A DNA stretch of 64,000 nucleotides from Chrysogorgia sp. JL179-B06 (lineage: Eukaryota > Cnidaria > Anthozoa > Scleralcyonacea > Chrysogorgiidae), in the NCBI GenBank assembly GCA_035772405.1, contig JAYKKM010000441.1, positions 544,501 to 608,500 on the forward strand. The letters run 5' to 3'. The position numbers and the translations under genes were made by a program. Of the stretch, positions 49,664 to 60,917 are shown in pieces. How positions within the stretch are numbered: the first letter of the stretch is position 1; each line of letters begins with the position of its first letter. The notes under the pieces were generated by a model that had not been told where the DNA came from, searched no databases, and saw only the letters and a list, made by a program, of their open reading frames with translations.

Positions 49664-50302
49664 TAGACGAGTTTCAAGGTCATGCGCAGCAGCAATAAAT
49701 TTTCAAATTTAAATTATAAAATAATTTTACTCTGCGCACGCTGTGATTGGTCAGCTTGTCGGTCTCGATCACGCTACGGAGACTGGAATGACGTCAGTAA
49801 CTGACGATAATTTGCATTAAATCAAAATCAAAAGCGTTATATATCGTAATTATCCAAAGTATACGAAATTGTTTCTAAATTATTTTATAAAAATACTAAA
49901 ATACGTTTGCATGGGTCGAAACCTGAGTAACGTAATAAAAACACGAGAGAAGTGTAGGGAGACCAGAGAAGCACGAGCGGCCGAGGCGATATCGGAGCTA
50001 CTAACAACCGCTTTAGCTGCATGGAAAGATCATATTAAAAATAGTAAACCTGCAGAGTTTGAGACAAATCGGGCAAATAGTGCGATCGCTACACACTTCC
50101 GACGTTTTGCTACACAGTTAGTAAATTCCTATTGGAAGGGCCAACTTTCCGCTTGTGTAACTTCTTCCTTTTTTACGCAATTCGTTTCAGGTTTTGCACT
50201 TCTACGCTTTCCAATATGCCCTTTCCAGCTATCACAGTTGTTTTTACCTTCGATGAAAATTTGAAAATAAATTGCTACTGCGCATGACCCAGAAACTCGT
50301 CT
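49664..50302. mobile_element. TA-flanked element with 45-bp inverted repeats
   Basis: Left TAGACGAGTTTCAAGGTCAT and right, reverse-complemented, TAGACGAGTTTCTGGGTCAT; both continue GCGCAG(C/T)AGCAAT and a TTTTCAAATTT stretch. TA is present on both sides, as for Tc1/mariner-like insertion, although a chance match is possible for only 2 bp. Confidence 0.65.
49911..50264 (+). CDS. Unassigned 117-residue frame inside the TA-flanked element
   Basis: From the ATG at 49911 it reads MGRNLSNVIKTREKCRETRE, an Ala-rich helix with a Trp (LAAWKDHI), then IATHFRRFATQLVNSYWKGQ and a hydrophobic end. The N-terminal 80 residues look like a real charged helical protein; the tail looks random and runs into the right inverted repeat. 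It may be a truncated piece of the autonomous element's protein. I recognise no domain. Confidence 0.3.
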   Translation: MGRNLSNVIKTREKCRETREARAAEAISELLTTALAAWKDHIKNSKPAEFETNRANSAIATHFRRFATQLVNSYWKGQLSACVTSSFFTQFVSGFALLRFPICPFQLSQLFLPSMKI

Positions 50303-50334
50303 ATAGGCAGTGTTTCGAATATAGTAAAAAGAAA

Positions 50335-51490
50335 AGATTATAAACTGCCGGGAATTTATAGAGGAACGAACTACTGACTTTTCGAGCTGAGCCCTTCATC
50401 ACAGTAAATGTGATGAAATGAAAATATAAATGTCTTACTTATGCCAAAAGGATGACGAGGGATGACGTAAATCGAAAATAGATAGTGAATCCAATGTAAG
50501 AAATGAATGATTTGATTGACTATCTACTGTTTCGACTTACGTCACCCCTTTTAGCATACAATAATCTTTATTCGCTCGTTTTCTTTGAATTTACATAATT
50601 TCATAATTTTACATAATTTTTGTTTAAGAAAATATAATGATAATTATAAGTAATATCATGACATTAGGGAAATTAGTGATTAAATGTCCCCGAAAGGCGA
50701 GGAAGGATTTGTGACAAATCCTCCCGATAGCTTGATCACCGAGGTATAATATTTAACTTAATACATTTCTTTGTTGTGTAGGAGAAGTATTGTTTGGATG
50801 AAGAAAGAAACCTGGAACTCGATATAGAAAATTTAAAATTAAGTTAAAGAAGAAAGTGCAGTATTTAAGTTACTTTAGTCTTAGAGCATTGTTCTGATTG
50901 TAAATAATGTTGTATTTCTTTGGCGATGGAGTATGTGCTAAGATCTTTTAAGTCGTATATGGAATGTCAGACTATAGGTCAATTGCATAAAAGGCAAATA
51001 TTTGTTTTCCAGTGTTGGTTTCGGACGCGTAGTTTGCATAACTTTTGTTTACATGTATGCATACCTGTATTATGTGTCTGACGATTATTGCCGTATTTAA
51101 AAAGTCCATCAAATAGACTTGGTAAGAGTCCTTTTAGTTTGTTATTTACAGTTAGAATATCTAAGGGTTTAAACTTTTAACTGTTAAAGTTTTAACTTTC
51201 ACTGTTAGGCCCAAACTATGTTGCAAAAAAACATCAATCTGAGAACATTGGGCCTACCTGCATGGTAGCACGAGTCTTAAAATCGGCTCTGTTATTTTTA
51301 TTTTGGTTAGATTGCAGTATTTTTGGAAAGTTGCATTTTATAATGCAGTTCCACAAGCTATATATGACCATTTTTGTTTTCATTTGATCACATTTATTCT
51401 GATGAAGGGCTCAGCTCGAAACGTCAGTAGTTTGTTCCTCCAAGTTCTTGGGCAGTTTACAACCTTTTCCTATAGTTTACTGTATTAAAA
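50335..51490. mobile_element. PLE remnant: two inverted terminal tails around decayed sequence
   Basis: Left 50335-50420 (ACTGACTTTTCGAGCTGAGC, CCTTCATCA) and right 51390-51490 (TGATGAAGGGCTCAGCTCGA, AACGTCAGTAG) are inverted. The 1-kb interior shows no conserved frame. Confidence 0.6.
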
Positions 51491-51508
51491 AGATACAACC
51501 ATAACAAC

Positions 51509-51729
51509 TTAATTGCTTGTTTTTCGGAACTTCACTCCAATGTTCCTCACACAATCTTTCACATTTTTCCAGGACCTTTCTTGCCATTGTTGTTTCCTAA
51601 GGAACTCCTCGCACATCTCTTTCCCTGGAAGAGTGCCTTTGAGGATGTTGCTAATAAATTCCTTTTTTATCTCTTCTTTTTCCCCCGTTGTCCATTTTTT
51701 GGTGCCAAAATGTTTTCTTTTCCTTGATA
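51509..51729 (-). CDS. Terminal exon with SANT-like domain
   Basis: Acceptor TTTATACAG. 72 residues: a basic SRKRKHFGTKKW lead, three predicted helices with conserved Trp residues (KKWTT, RSWKNVK) and the PGKEMCEEF turn. The stop is at 51509-51511. Confidence 0.75.
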
Positions 51730-54700
51730 CTGTATAAATAAAGCAAACCAAGAACTGTATCAAATACCAACATATTAAATTTGTGGAGCAAAATAGTAAC
51801 CAGAATCTTAAGTAAAAGCCGGCAAGATAAAAGTTAGTAAATTTTACCAATTGAAAGCAGGGCGATTATATTATCAATAAGCACACTAATCAAAAGTGTA
51901 GGGTTATTGCGTGAACGTATTTTTTGTATAATGATAGACAGGTGTCAGGTTTCCGGAAAGTCGCAAGGCATGGGATTTTGAAACTTTCCCCTTATGAGGA
52001 AGAGATACAAGATTTAATAAGCCTTTTGTCTTGCACCGCAATACTGTTGCGACTATGCATGTTATGATTTAAACGTTTTTCAATATCTCCTACCTTTGGC
52101 TTATTTCCTCAAATGATATTTACACGATTCAGTATAGCTCCATATAGCATATTCAGTTCAGCTTCTTCTACTATTAAACTAAACAATTAGGTCATACAGC
52201 ATGATATTTATATTGTGACGTTACTCACCTTTTCGTGTTGTCAAGTCATTTTCAGGACTTTCAGAATAAGCTTCTTCCTCCATAGAAACTTTATTTAAAG
52301 AAAGTAAAAAACTTAGTCAGCTAAAGCTATTAATCTCACCCACTGATCTGTATACCAACTTATCAGGAAGTTAGTATATAGATCAGTAATCTCACCTGTG
52401 AACCTCGTAATTCTCGTTTTTATCATTTTCTGCGTCTAGCGTTCTAAATAGTGTATTGTTAAAAATTCCTTGTTCGACCTAATTCTCCGCATAAAAAATA
52501 CGCTGTCTGGAACAAAGAAAAATGAAATTGTATGTGTAGTATATCCCGCGCCGCGACGCAACTGTACACTTTCGCTCCAATCGTTACCGACAGTTAAAAG
52601 TAGCGATTGCATGCGGATATTATAAATATAGTCATATAGGTAAGGTGTTAGTCGAATTCTCCTAAAGTAATCTTAACATTGGCACGATGTTGGAAGGAAG
52701 AGTGAAAAGAATTAAAGATTTTGCAAGCAATCTTAAAGTGGGTCGAAAGGCAAGAAAAAAATTCAGAGTTTAATGGACTCCATGCCATTCAGCGCCATCA
52801 ATGCCAATTTATAGGCCGGGTAAGGGATAATTTGGCAAAAATAGCCAGTGTGCCGTCTTTGTTTGATGAACATCTTTGTTTCTTTTAGTCAGCTGGACGC
52901 TCTTTGGTGAAGAACATTTGTCAAACAAACAATTCTTGCTTAAGTAACGCATGTTCCTAAATACCGCTCAGTTTTTATTCTCGGGGAGAAAATGTTGCGA
53001 TGCTGCTAGTTTCGAGTGTGTAAAGTTATTATCTTATTATCTTATAACCACACGAGTATTTGTCGATTATGTAGCGGACTTGTCGACAATCTTGCGACGG
53101 CTGCCGTGAATGACGTAATGTGGTCCAATCCAAGCAAGCAAGCAAGATAGCACTCATGAAGCATAGCACGTGGTCCCTCCTTGATATATTCTGTCATCCC
53201 TGATCCCGCCCATCCCTATAGGGCCTATTTCGCAGGCTTGATATATTCCTTGATATTATGTATAGACCTATGTACTATGCATGCTTACCATTTCTTGTCG
53301 ACGAGGTTCTTCTCTGTTTTGATTTGGGATCAGCTGGTGTGTCTATATTAACAGACGCTTGCATTCAAAATTGGCTTTAAAATTCACACATTTGGCACAT
53401 TTGCTGCACTCAATATGGAAAATATTACATCAGCACGACATATATATTTACAAATTATATTTTTCTGAGAGTTCTAGTTCATATCTTGCACAAGGCAAAA
53501 AAATATATAGTTTTCCGATTAGGGAAACATCGATAAAGGTATTTGTGTACGGATGATTGTGAATTGCAAATTTTGCCGATAAATCTTCATGATTGATAAT
53601 CAGGGCTAGGATAATATAAAACATACTTGGCCAGATTATCTAAATTCAACAACGTTAATAAAATGTAAAAAATTTGTTGGCTCGAATAGTAAGATAATCA
53701 ATGAAAAAGACATTCCTGATGTTTTTAATAATTTTTTATTGATTTAGGTCAGAATTTATCTGTTAATTAAGTTGTCCTCTGACAACGCCAACAGGCCAAA
53801 GCCAAGTGCGAAAAGTACGATGGGAATATAGCTAAACACACAGTTAACATACATTTATAATCACAAAATCAGACAAACAAAACCCCGATGTTGACTGTCC
53901 AGTTATTAATGACAAATATCAATGTATTCACGGGTTATCAAAGTTTGGCAGAAATCGGATTTTTTATAATTTCAAAGCGCAAATCAACTTCCTTACCATT
54001 TAACTCCATCATTTCTGTGAAACTTTTAGTTATTGACCACAAGTCTCCCTGTACCAACGGGGTATATGGCTTTGACCTTTTGACTTTGTCGGCGGACAAA
54101 CTTAATAGATTTAGTTGTATATGATATCTCTCTTTTTATCTATAATTGATATTTATCATATTATAATTATACTTACCATTTTTGGTCGATAAATGCCTCT
54201 TTCTTCCACGTGGTTGCTGTGCCAGTGATGTTGCCGTCGTAGGATTTGTTTCTATAAGCCGTGTAACAAAGAAATTAGGTAAGATTGGTATACGAGATAG
54301 GGATTTTGGAAAACTTCGTTCCATATCCAAGCGTTTTAATTCTTTTTGAGTTATGAAGTTAATAAATATATTGAGTTTGAACTTTGAAGTGTGATCATCT
54401 GGGTTAGTGTAGTCTTGAGAAAGACTGGAACCTATCCCCTTCTCAGGGCCAAAAATACTCACCATCGGCATCGTCATCGTCATTCTGATCATCATTATCA
54501 TCTGAATCTGATTCTTGACAATCAAAATCTGAAACAAAAAAGCACTCGAAAACGTCAGATCTTTTAAGCCCCAAAAGCTAAACTGAGCAAAAAGTTTCAT
54601 TTTGGCCCTTTTCGATGAAAACATTTTTGGCCCAAAATTAAATAAGCTTATTTTAATTTGGCGGCGAGATAGGCACTTTTTTGACAGTTTCACGATAACA

Positions 54701-57483
54701 ACATTGTTGCTTCTATATTTCATTTTAGACCAAAACGTTTTTGCAATACAAAATATACATGCGTGAATGGACTTACACAATACCATGCATGATCTGAAAT
54801 ATTTTATTGTAATTATTGTGTTCAGTTATGCACTAGTCAGTGGAATCCCCGGCGCACCCCCAGACCCGGGGACAGACCGGGATTTAGCAGGAGAATTGAT
54901 CGCCAACAATTAATGCCGCGCACTCCGGGGATTTACGCGTATATAGAAGAGCCTGGGGAGAAGTTCGGAAGATGAATGCAGAGTCTAAGAAAAGCCTTAT
55001 AAATATAGTACACTTATGACAAAACAAATGTATAATTTACTACCAGGCAATCAGCGAGAACACAAGTGTGCAAATAAAAGTGTGGCGGCCGAATAGAGGA
55101 ATGAAAATAATCCTATTAAATATAACCTAATTCTTGACGATATTTTTCATTATAGAAATCAATTTTTTAATATGAGCGTACTGGTACTGCTTTCTAAAAC
55201 TATTTTATCTGGTGGAGTGCCCCAAGGTCAGGGATGAGAAGAGGGGTTTAGACTCAAAAAGATGCCACGATATGCGGGGATTTAGCTTTATTTTGTTGTC
55301 AGTCGGGTCTAAATCCCCGGTCTTCCCCGGGTGCATTATATTATAACTCCTTGGCCTTGCGTGGACGTAATAAGGTGAGGAAGAATATATATATATATAT
55401 ATAAAAGAGAAAGGTGGTAAACTGCCAAGAATTTAGTGACGAGATGCTGACGTTTCGAGCGGAGCCCTTCATCAGAGTAAGACGAGATGAAATGAAATAA
55501 ATAGGGCTTATATATATATGCAAAAAGGGTGTCACAAGTAGAAAGTAGCCAATCAAATGCACGGGGATAAACAAACTAATAATTAATGAGATGGGAAACG
55601 TTAGATCATTTGCTATTTTTAACAGTCGATCAGCAAGCATGCAGACTGAGGGGGTGGGAGAAATGACAGGTCCAATATTCAAGGGGATTAGGCGATAATA
55701 TTAGCATAAGAAACAAAAACTTGAAAAGGAATGAAAGTGCATACGCGAATAATAAAAAATTAATAATAATAAAGGTTCCAAGCAAACTAAAATAACCAAA
55801 AACTTGTAGGAAATTAAATAAAAGAAAAACGTTCGTTAAGACCAAGAGGATGTGTGGTGCCAAGTTTAAAAATGAGACGCTTCTCTTGCCGTTTGCGGTT
55901 AGCGTTACCACCTGAGATGTGAAGGATGGCGCAGACTTTCATGTCCGAAACCAAATGGTTGGAGCTGTTGAAATGGCGGGCTACAGGTTTGTCACCATCA
56001 TTGATCCTCACGGAACGAAGATGTTCAGCAAACCTGTCTGAAAGGCGTCGCCCAGTTTCACCGATGTAGATTTTAGGGCATTTATCGCAAGAAATGCAAT
56101 AAATGATGTTGGTGGACGTGCATGAAAAAGCATGACGGATTGTGTGGTCGAATTTGGGGGCAGTAATAACTGTAGTGGGATTGAGAAAAGGGCATGTGTT
56201 ACAGCGGGAACGGCCGCAAGAAAATGTTCATTCAAAACACTGTCTACGCAGCATTTATATATATATATATATATAAAGTAGAGTGCTGCGTAGACAGTGT
56301 TTTGAATGAACATTTTCTTCAGGCAAGATCGCATATAGCGTGAAAAAAAAGAGTAGCAACATGAGCATTCGACTTCAATTATATAATTCCGCTCTATACC
56401 TACATATGGTATTGAGCGCTCTTAAACCTTACGACTACTTAGTGATTTTATTTTCACATACTATATTTGGTATATATATATATTGCAGTGTGTGTGTGTT
56501 ATTATGTGGAGGTGGAAATTTTACTTGGGTAATGAATAACAGAATAAAGGATGTTCTCCGAGTGAACACCATACCGTGCAAGTATAGAAAATTACTTGAC
56601 CGCTGGTTTGTTCACTCGGAGAACATCGCTCGGCCTTATAAGTAATTATTATATATATTTTTTATAAATTTAATAACATTGATATGTCAACAATCTCATA
56701 ACATTGATAAGTTATCAACCTGATGAATATTAAACTTTACCAATGATGATTAAAATGATCACTAGTGAGTAGTGAAGATATCTATCACGTAATTAAACGT
56801 TTTCCCGCTTATTTTCATTGAATCTATATAATAAAAGAAAATTACACGGTGATTTGAAGATATTAGTTTATCTTCTCGTTAAAACAATATTTTACTCATT
56901 CGCCAGGTTTATTCCTCAAATATTGTTTTCACCATTCGAAGATAATATTCATATCTTCGCAACACCGTGTAACATCCTCTATATATTACGAGTAATTAAT
57001 AAGTTATTACCAGAAGGCCTTATATCCCGGAGGTGTTTTCCAGCAAACCTACTAGCTTGCCCCTTATCGACAGCAAGTAAAAGATTTCCCACGACTGCTA
57101 TTTCCAGTGTGTGCTCCTGGAGTCTGTAATATTTGTTGTGAACGTTTATATCATGGCCCAGATGCTTCGCCAACCAACCAAGCTCCGTTTGGTTCATATC
57201 CACCAGTTGTGATACTGTTGCCACATATTTTCGCAACTTGGTGGATGTGATCAATTTCGGTTTTTCCAGTTCGACCATGTCACACACCTTGTTAAGGGCA
57301 TCATTCCCCCTTATGCAATTCAGCGACACAGCGTTGTTAATAGCAAAAACATGGTCGTTGTTTCTGTTGATGTTTGCCTTGTCCCTTGTTTTATTTAGAA
57401 GCGTAATTGCTTCTTTCACTTCTGGCGTCAGGATTACTGGTACTTTCCTGTTGCGCTTTCCAAGAATTTCTACCATGTCAAAC
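51509..57483 (-). CDS. Six-exon gene: tyrosine-recombinase-like domain plus SANT-like C-terminus (5' end missing)
   Basis: Minus-strand exons 57483-57011, 54528-54463, 54251-54177, 53342-53289, 52288-52229 and 51729-51509. Each boundary has GT and AG. After the first exon all introns are phase 1 and the frame stays open for 315 codons to the stop. Exon 1 matches the C-terminal half of a Crypton-type tyrosine recombinase: TSTKLRKYVATVSQL (the usual H-x-x-R box, His replaced), LAKHLGHDINVHNKYYRL (GH and terminal Tyr). The middle exons are acidic (ESDSDDNDDQND) and then basic. The last exon holds WTTGEKEEIKKEF, GTLPGKEMCEEFL and RSWKNVKDCVRN, a SANT/Myb-like fold. I recall this order from uncharacterised proteins of cnidarians and fish. 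It is likely nuclear and DNA-binding, and recombinase activity is doubtful. Upstream exons should lie above 57.5 kb, but none was seen. Confidence 0.7.
51850..52220. other. Intron, nothing recognised
   Basis: Sequence between the last two exons of the minus-strand gene (intron 51730-52228); no inserted element was recognised. Confidence 0.5.
52229..52288 (-). CDS. Linker exon (60 nt)
   Basis: Acceptor TTTAAATAAAG (weak pyrimidine tract), donor AAAAG/GTGAGT. Encodes VSMEEEAYSESPENDLTTRK. The internal ATG could also serve as an alternative start. Confidence 0.65.
53289..53342 (-). CDS. Linker exon (54 nt)
   Basis: Acceptor TTAATATAG, donor AAATG/GTAAGC. Encodes TPADPKSKQRRTSSTRN. It could be a duplicate of the 54177-54251 exon. 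Confidence 0.65.
54177..54251 (-). CDS. Linker exon (75 nt)
   Basis: Acceptor GGCTTATAG, donor AAATG/GTAAGT. Encodes TNPTTATSLAQQPRGRKR and ends HLSTKN. Similar in start, end and basic core to the next exon. Confidence 0.7.
54463..54528 (-). CDS. Acidic linker exon (66 nt)
   Basis: Acceptor TTTTTGTTTCAG, donor GATG/GTGAGT. Encodes FDCQESDSDDNDDQNDDDDA. The Asp codons are mostly GAT, a near-repeat that could vary in length. Confidence 0.7.
54824..55345. mobile_element. Probable MITE in an intron (CCCCGG-rich ends)
   Basis: The left end GCACTAGTCAGTGGAATCCC is followed by CCGGGGACAGACCGGGATTTAG. The right end has CTAAATCCCCGGTCTTCCCC and GGGTGCATTAT, partly inverted. A related start, GCACTAGTCAATTGAA followed by CCCC-rich sequence, is at 58310, so it is a repeat family. 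Confidence 0.5.
55400..56330 (-). mobile_element. PLE 3' part in an intron of the YR/SANT gene
   Basis: Same strand as the host gene. It contains the GIY-YIG frame (56222-55814), a 400-bp 3' region and the tail GATGAAGGGCTCCGCTCGAA, ending in (TA)n at 55387-55402. The 5' edge is bounded by a 45-bp inverted repeat around (TA)n (56222-56320, TTCATTCAAAACACTGTCTA and its complement). Confidence 0.8.
55814..56222 (-). pseudogene. PLE GIY-YIG endonuclease domain, intact but 5'-truncated
   Basis: 136 codons without a break. It begins CGRSRCNTCPF (the Cys pair that precedes the nuclease in PLEs), then TNIIYCISCDKCPKIYIGET, GRRLSDRFAEHLRSVR (catalytic Arg), DKPVARHFNSSNH and a C-terminal RLIFKLGTTHPLGLNE. 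It lacks the reverse transcriptase, so it cannot move by itself. Confidence 0.85.
56548..56627. repeat. Stem-loop with 19-bp arms
   Basis: GATGTTCTCCGAGTGAACA pairs with TGTTCACTCGGAGAACATC around a 42-bp loop. Confidence 0.7.
56843..56976. mobile_element. 134-bp foldback MITE
   Basis: TTACACGGTGATTTGAAGAT on the left and TATCTTCGCAACACCGTGTAA on the right, with inverted inner words AAACAATATTTT. It lies just downstream of the recombinase-like exon, inside the intron. Confidence 0.65.
57011..57483 (-). CDS. Exon with the tyrosine-recombinase-like domain
   Basis: 473 nt. The acceptor is TTGTCTAG, then GTTTGACATGG; the donor is CCTTCTG followed by GTAATAAC. It begins FDMVEILGKRNRKVPVILTP and ends with a Lys/Arg-rich GKHLRDIRPS. 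It enters in phase 2, so a coding exon must precede it. Confidence 0.75.
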
Positions 57484-57519
57484 CTAGACAATGCATGTTA
57501 AAAATTAGTAAAAATTAAT

Positions 57520-58300
57520 CACGTCAATTTTTTTATCCATTCTAATTTATTCATTCATCGTTCATTCGCTCGTTCGTTCTAATTAATAAGTCTTCTTAAT
57601 AAATCTAATTAATAAGTCTTCAAGTCAATATTTACTAAGAATTTGAAAAATTACGTAATGCTGCACAAAGGAATATGGTCGTGGAATTTTTATTTTTTCG
57701 TTAAACCATCAAGATATATATTAGGAAACTAGCTGACGCCAACAAGTACGAATATGTAGATTTATATGTGTTATATGTGTCAGTTAAAAAGTCATTCTAG
57801 CATTCTCATTGGTTCGCTCAGCGGTAAATCTTAGGTCAAAAGGAGATTTCGATTTTTTGCTGATGCAATACATTTTGACGGATGGTTTCTAGGCAGTGGT
57901 GCGATTGTTTTGAATCTGCGCGAAAGTGCAGATATATAGCTGTCGTGTTGTGGGTTTGTATGTTTATTTGTTTGTTAACTCGATCCGAGCGACGCGCACG
58001 GATGTCTGAAAATCCGGTTTGAACATCCGTGTAGGCGCTATAGAGATTGGGACAGAAGTTGTGAGAATTTCGACAAGTGGACAAGTCAATAACTTTAAAG
58101 GGAAATAGAAAAATATAGTTCATATTTTCGAATGGCAATGCGGTTTTTTACCGAGAACATGCATGGATAGAAACAATCAGCTTGCGGAAAATAATCATTG
58201 GTAATTTGAGGAAAAGTATATATGCGTAATTAAATATACTCTCGTTTAAATAATTGTCACTGTCTGGATATGACTGCCGGTTCGTTTAATAATTCCGAAA
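57520..58300. other. No gene recognised upstream of the YR exon
   Basis: Short frames only; no clear exon with a donor that would join the phase-2 acceptor at 57483. Confidence 0.4.
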
Positions 58301-58789
58301 TGATTATGCACTAGTCAATTGAAACTACGGACCCCCGACCCCAGGGACTATGCCCGGACAGGGACTATGCCCGTAACCTTCCCAATTTGCTTCAGTCATT
58401 GGGAAATTTTAAAGTACCGGGGCCATAGGGGCGAGAACTTTAACAGCCAATATTACACGATTGAGTTGGTTTTCTTTGATAAAACCGCGGGCTTTATCTA
58501 GCATAAAGACCATGAATACTAATTAATGAAGAAATGAAGGAAAAAACTAGGGAAATCTTTGTCCAAGATTGATAAAATGGACAAAATTTTGTTGGAGAAC
58601 CTCCTCACTCGTGAAATAAATCAGATAAAGCCCTCGAACGTCGGGCTTTATGCAGTGTACGCAATGCGTACCTATTTTTTCTAATATCTGTTCGATTGAA
58701 CGTCTTCGGTCTTGGCATGTGTCAAAATTTATATAAAAATCAACAGCAAGGTATACGAAACATATCTTATGAAAATACATCGGGTAAAC

Positions 58790-58995
58790 GACGAATAGAT
58801 TTTGAAGCCAGGCGCTTTCTCGATATATGAACAAACCGAAATTCAAATAATCGCTAACCGTAAAACCCTAATCCTAACCCTAATACTAACCCTAATCCTA
58901 ACCCAAATCCTAACCCTAAAACTGACTTGGTTTGATGTTATAATAATTTTTAATTTCGGTTGCTCATATATCGGGAAAGGGCCTGAAGCCACTAT
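58790..58995. repeat. Inverted repeat around a telomere-like core
   Basis: Arms 58800-58850 (TTTGAAGCCAGGCGCTTTCT, CGATATATGAACAAACCGAAATT) and 58950-58995 (AATTTCGGTTGCTCATATAT, CGGGAAAGGGCCTGAAGCC) enclose (ACCCTAATCCTA)n at 58861-58920. A similar CCCTAATCCTAACCATAA run is at 27165-27200. Confidence 0.7.
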
Positions 58996-60334
58996 ATCTT
59001 GTCAATGTTGATGTTTACGTTCACGGTTCTGCGAGTTATTTCTTTAATCTCTCGTCTGTGTTTCTCTCATCTAGTTATCCTGGAGAGAATCTTTGCAGTA
59101 GTTTGTGGGTTTACAGGTACAATAAAAGAAAAGTCCAAAATCGCATTAATTCGCTATTACGCCCACGCAAATTGCGCAATAATTACAATCTCGGGAAAAC
59201 GAACACGTGCTACCCAGGCGATGATCGAGGATGAGCATGAAATCTTGTTGGTCAGCAGTCACATTAACTGCATGGAATCGAGGTATATAATGGTCGTTAT
59301 TATTACATTGAGTCGGTTTCCTTTGATGTACGGTACCGCGGGTTAATGCGGGATGTATGCGCCATACATGCATATGAATACTAATACTATATATAATATA
59401 TATGGTATATAGAAACGAAGGAAAAACTAGGAAAATGGGAACAAAATCGACAAAACTTTGTTGGAAACCTCCGCAATGTAATAATATTAAGTCAGATAAA
59501 CATCTCGAACGTCGGGATTTATGCGATACCCCCCACCATCCCCAAGTGTCTTCCTAACCACCAGTTAATATGAGGTAGGTAATCTTCGAGTTAAGCCCTT
59601 CGAGTTAAGCCCCTCGAGTTAAGCCCTTTTCGAGTTAAGCCCCCGACACGCCCATTTTTTCCCCCATAAAAGAAGGGGCTTAACTCGAAGACAGTTAACG
59701 ACTTAGACGCCCGAGTTAAGCCCCGACTTTTGAATGATGTAAACGAATGGCGTGAAAATTCTCGTAAACGGAAATTATTCAATTTTTCAGTGAACCTTTT
59801 TAAATGTAAAGATAATTTTGCTCTATAGTCGACTTTTTCTAACAATACTGAAAAATAATGATTAAAACGTTCTGTGAGCGCAATTTTTATTGTAACAATT
59901 TTTTATTGAAATATTAAAGTAAATGAATAATGTCTACCTTTTTCGACTGCAATGCCTAGAGCTTTCCTAAGTTTGAAAAACTAATGAATTAGGGACAAGT
60001 GCAAGAAAAAAAATGGTCTGATCACTGTTCTGGGATCAAGTCCTACATTCACACAACCGACGTACTGTACTACCGGTAGCGATATTGTGTCTCACACTTG
60101 TATCACCTGTTAAAATCTCCTCGTGTTCATAGGAGAAGCCGGCTGGCATAACCTTGGTCGGCGGTGGGAAAAATTCCAGTTCCACTGATGACGCTGGCGA
60201 AATATCTGCCAACGGGATTAAAATTTCCCATGTGAACAATTTTCCCGTCAGAATAAAATTTCATGAAAAATCTTGAAATGGCAACCGTTGTACGAATTTT
60301 ATGTATTACTATCATTAAAATTGAAGGCTAAAGC

Positions 60335-60845
60335 TATCGCATCAGCGAGGGACTCGGTTCCCTGGGCGCTGGATAGCAGCAGTCTATTGCGTCTGCATGG
60401 GAACTTTCCCTGGGCAGCCAATAGCGGGCGACAAGGTTCCCCTCGCACGCTGCTGGCAGATTATTGGGGACGGGGGATTTCCCTCGGTGGTTTGAATAGT
60501 GGCTGTTGCATCCGTGAGGGACGCGGTTCCCTCGGCGGATGATAGCTGTCTATTGCGTCTGCATGGGATGAGTTTCCCTGGGCAGCCAAATAGCTGGATG
60601 GAGCTGCAGGGTGACAAGGTTCCCCTCGTACGCTTTATTGCATCTGCTGGGGGACACGGGGTTTCCCTCAGTAGATTGATTGCTGGCTATCGTATCAGCG
60701 AGGGACGCGGTTCCCTGGGCGCTGGATAGCAGTCTGTTGCGTCTGCATGGGATGAGTTTCCCTGGGCAGCCAATGCCGTATGGAGCCTGCAGGGTGGCTA
60801 GGTTCCCCTCGCATAGTGGTGGCAGATTGATGCATCTGTTGGGGA
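60335..60845. repeat. GC-rich satellite, three to four units of about 165-190 bp
   Basis: Units share GCATCAGCGAGGGACGCGGT, TCCCTGGGCGCTGGATAGCA, TATTGCGTCTGCATGGGAT and GTTTCCCTGGGCAGCCAA. The base composition is strikingly unlike the AT-rich surroundings. Confidence 0.8.
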
Positions 60846-60917
60846 AGAGAACTCTGCCACGCACGTACCCCACCAGGGAACCTCCATCCCGCGCTGGCCA
60901 CAGCCGGGATTGCGGTT

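Noticed and set aside
54779..54806. A 16-nt micro-exon upstream of the acidic exon in the YR/SANT gene
   Set aside because: It has an acceptor-like TTTCAG and a donor-like GTGTAAGT and keeps phase 1, but the direct join of the flanking exons already gives a good frame and nothing else supports it.
58547..58846. Minus-strand frame as a 5' exon of the YR/SANT gene
   Set aside because: The sequence does not resemble the N-terminal part of the family and no donor in the right phase was found.
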